From contig JAIXMG010000028.1 of assembly GCA_025201345.1 (NCBI GenBank), positions 374,001 through 438,000 on the forward strand: a stretch of 64,000 nt of DNA. The letters run 5' to 3'. The first letter of the stretch is position 1; each line of letters opens with the position of its first letter. Below the pieces are notes generated by a model, which was not told where the DNA came from, did not search any database, and saw only the letters and a list, made by a program, of their open reading frames with translations. Made by a program: the position numbers and the translations under genes. Shown piece by piece: positions 63,158-64,000 of the stretch. The DNA is from Thamnidium elegans (taxonomy: Eukaryota > Mucoromycota > Mucoromycetes > Mucorales > Mucoraceae).

Positions 63158-64000
63158 TTTATGTATGAAATAAATAAGCTAAAGAAAGGGATATCACTGA
63201 GACATAAAATTTTCTCAAGCTTCTTTATGAATTTCACAGGATAAATGTATATCCATTTAAGGTTTCAATATGATTTTTTAAGAGAAATGATCCCCTCACT
63301 ATGTCATGCATACCTCCATATCCTCTTAAGTTAAAATTGGTTAGCTGTATTTCTAGGCTGATCTATCTGAAAATTAAATATCAAAGCGAGAATCATTACT
63401 TAAAACAGTCATCAATTGAGAAATAAAGCTGACAACTGTCTAAAATCGTGATTGTAGGAGACTTGATCAAGTACAGTAATCCTGATCAATGTAAGCTTTA
63501 GGTCTTCATATAGAAGTTAAAATATGTTTAGAGGCTTTATTTAGGCTTAGTAAAGAGTTTACAGGCAATACACAATAAAAAAAAACATTTACAATCTGTC
63601 GTTTAGAAATGCATCTTTTAAAGATAGAGGGCTTCGTCCAGTCCTGATATATAACTAGTTGACCAGTTCATTTTTCCTGATAAATTATTCTAAAATTCTT
63701 GTCAGCGCTCTCAACAATTTCAGTTTGGGTGACAGTTGCGTCTTGTTCCTTTTCGATAAAAAGTTTTTGTCAAGAACATCATTTTCTAAATCGGATGAGG
63801 TAGTTTCAATTGTAACATACTGTAGAAAAGAGTGATAGTTAATGAATAGAGATTTAAAAAACAATTCTTCAGCACTTGAACTGAAAGGCTTAGATAGGAA
63901 CATGCAGGGTAATTATATAATTATGGATACTTACTTTCTCATTGAACATTAACTTTTTTTAAGACTTAATAAAGTATCTCTTGACGGCCAAAAAGATTTG
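63158..64000. other. Intergenic with a possible gene end
   Basis: A minus-strand frame (63903-63685) contains FINYHSFLQYVTIETTSSDL and KLKLLRALTRILE before a stop, with a plausible donor GTAAGT at about 63934 and acceptor CTAAG at about 63897 leading to it. It may be the C-terminal part of a gene, or a short gene starting MFNEK at about 63950. No family recognised. Confidence 0.25.

Overview
This is a 64 kb window of an AT-rich eukaryotic genome, almost certainly an early-diverging fungus of the Mucoromycota (Mucor/Rhizopus type). The basis is: compact genes with many 45-75 nt GT-AG introns and CTAAC-like branch sites; fungal gene content (PET191, MIS12, VPS15, septin, kinesin-13, a Vac7/Tag1-like protein, GH17 glucanase); and decayed transposon families that I associate with Mucorales. 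No bacterial, organellar or viral gene is seen. All exon structures were built by hand by reading splice sites and checking phase; every multi-exon model given as a full CDS closes in frame.

Layout. 2.3-8.3 kb (+): FIS1, a SET-domain protein, a repeat-rich hypothetical protein, and an F-box protein that also carries ZnF-UBP and DUSP-like domains. 8.4-9.3 kb: a dead Tc1/mariner transposase. 9.8-18.3 kb: a BTB protein (-) diverging from kinetochore MIS12 (+), which converges on the 24-exon VPS15 gene (-); the MIS12 and VPS15 stop codons overlap. 19.0-24.0 kb: MCCC2 (+), PET191 (+), BET3 (-) and a four-helix-type membrane protein (-). 24-33 kb: a gene desert with a foldback repeat, a 248 bp palindromic element, transposase remnants and a broken PD-(D/E)XK-like gene. 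33.3-39.2 kb: GH17 glucanase (+), mitoribosomal mS35 (-), a degenerate CAP protein (-), and a Vac7/Tag1-like vacuolar protein (-). 39.2-46.3 kb: a graveyard of LINE fragments, an OTU-like fragment, a minisatellite, two relatives of one Mucoromycota family each with one in-frame stop, and a beta-tubulin pseudogene. 46.3-53.4 kb: PPOX-like flavoprotein (-), septin (-), kinesin-13 with an N-terminal SAM-like domain (-), and DAHP synthase (+). 53.4-62.6 kb: a second desert with the second foldback copy, other dispersed repeats and decayed coding sequence. 62.6-63.2 kb: a DUF202 membrane protein (-).

The genes do not form one pathway. They are housekeeping genes of mitochondria (FIS1, MCCC2, PET191, mS35), endomembranes (VPS15, BET3, Vac7/Tag1-like), chromosome segregation and cytoskeleton (MIS12, kinesin-13, septin), amino-acid metabolism (DAHP synthase, MCCC2) and cell wall (GH17), separated by repeat-filled deserts. 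The most unusual items are the F-box/ZnF-UBP/DUSP fusion, a probable GC-AG intron in VPS15, an 11 nt microexon in the kinesin gene, the paired kilobase-scale foldback repeats, and the beta-tubulin pseudogene.
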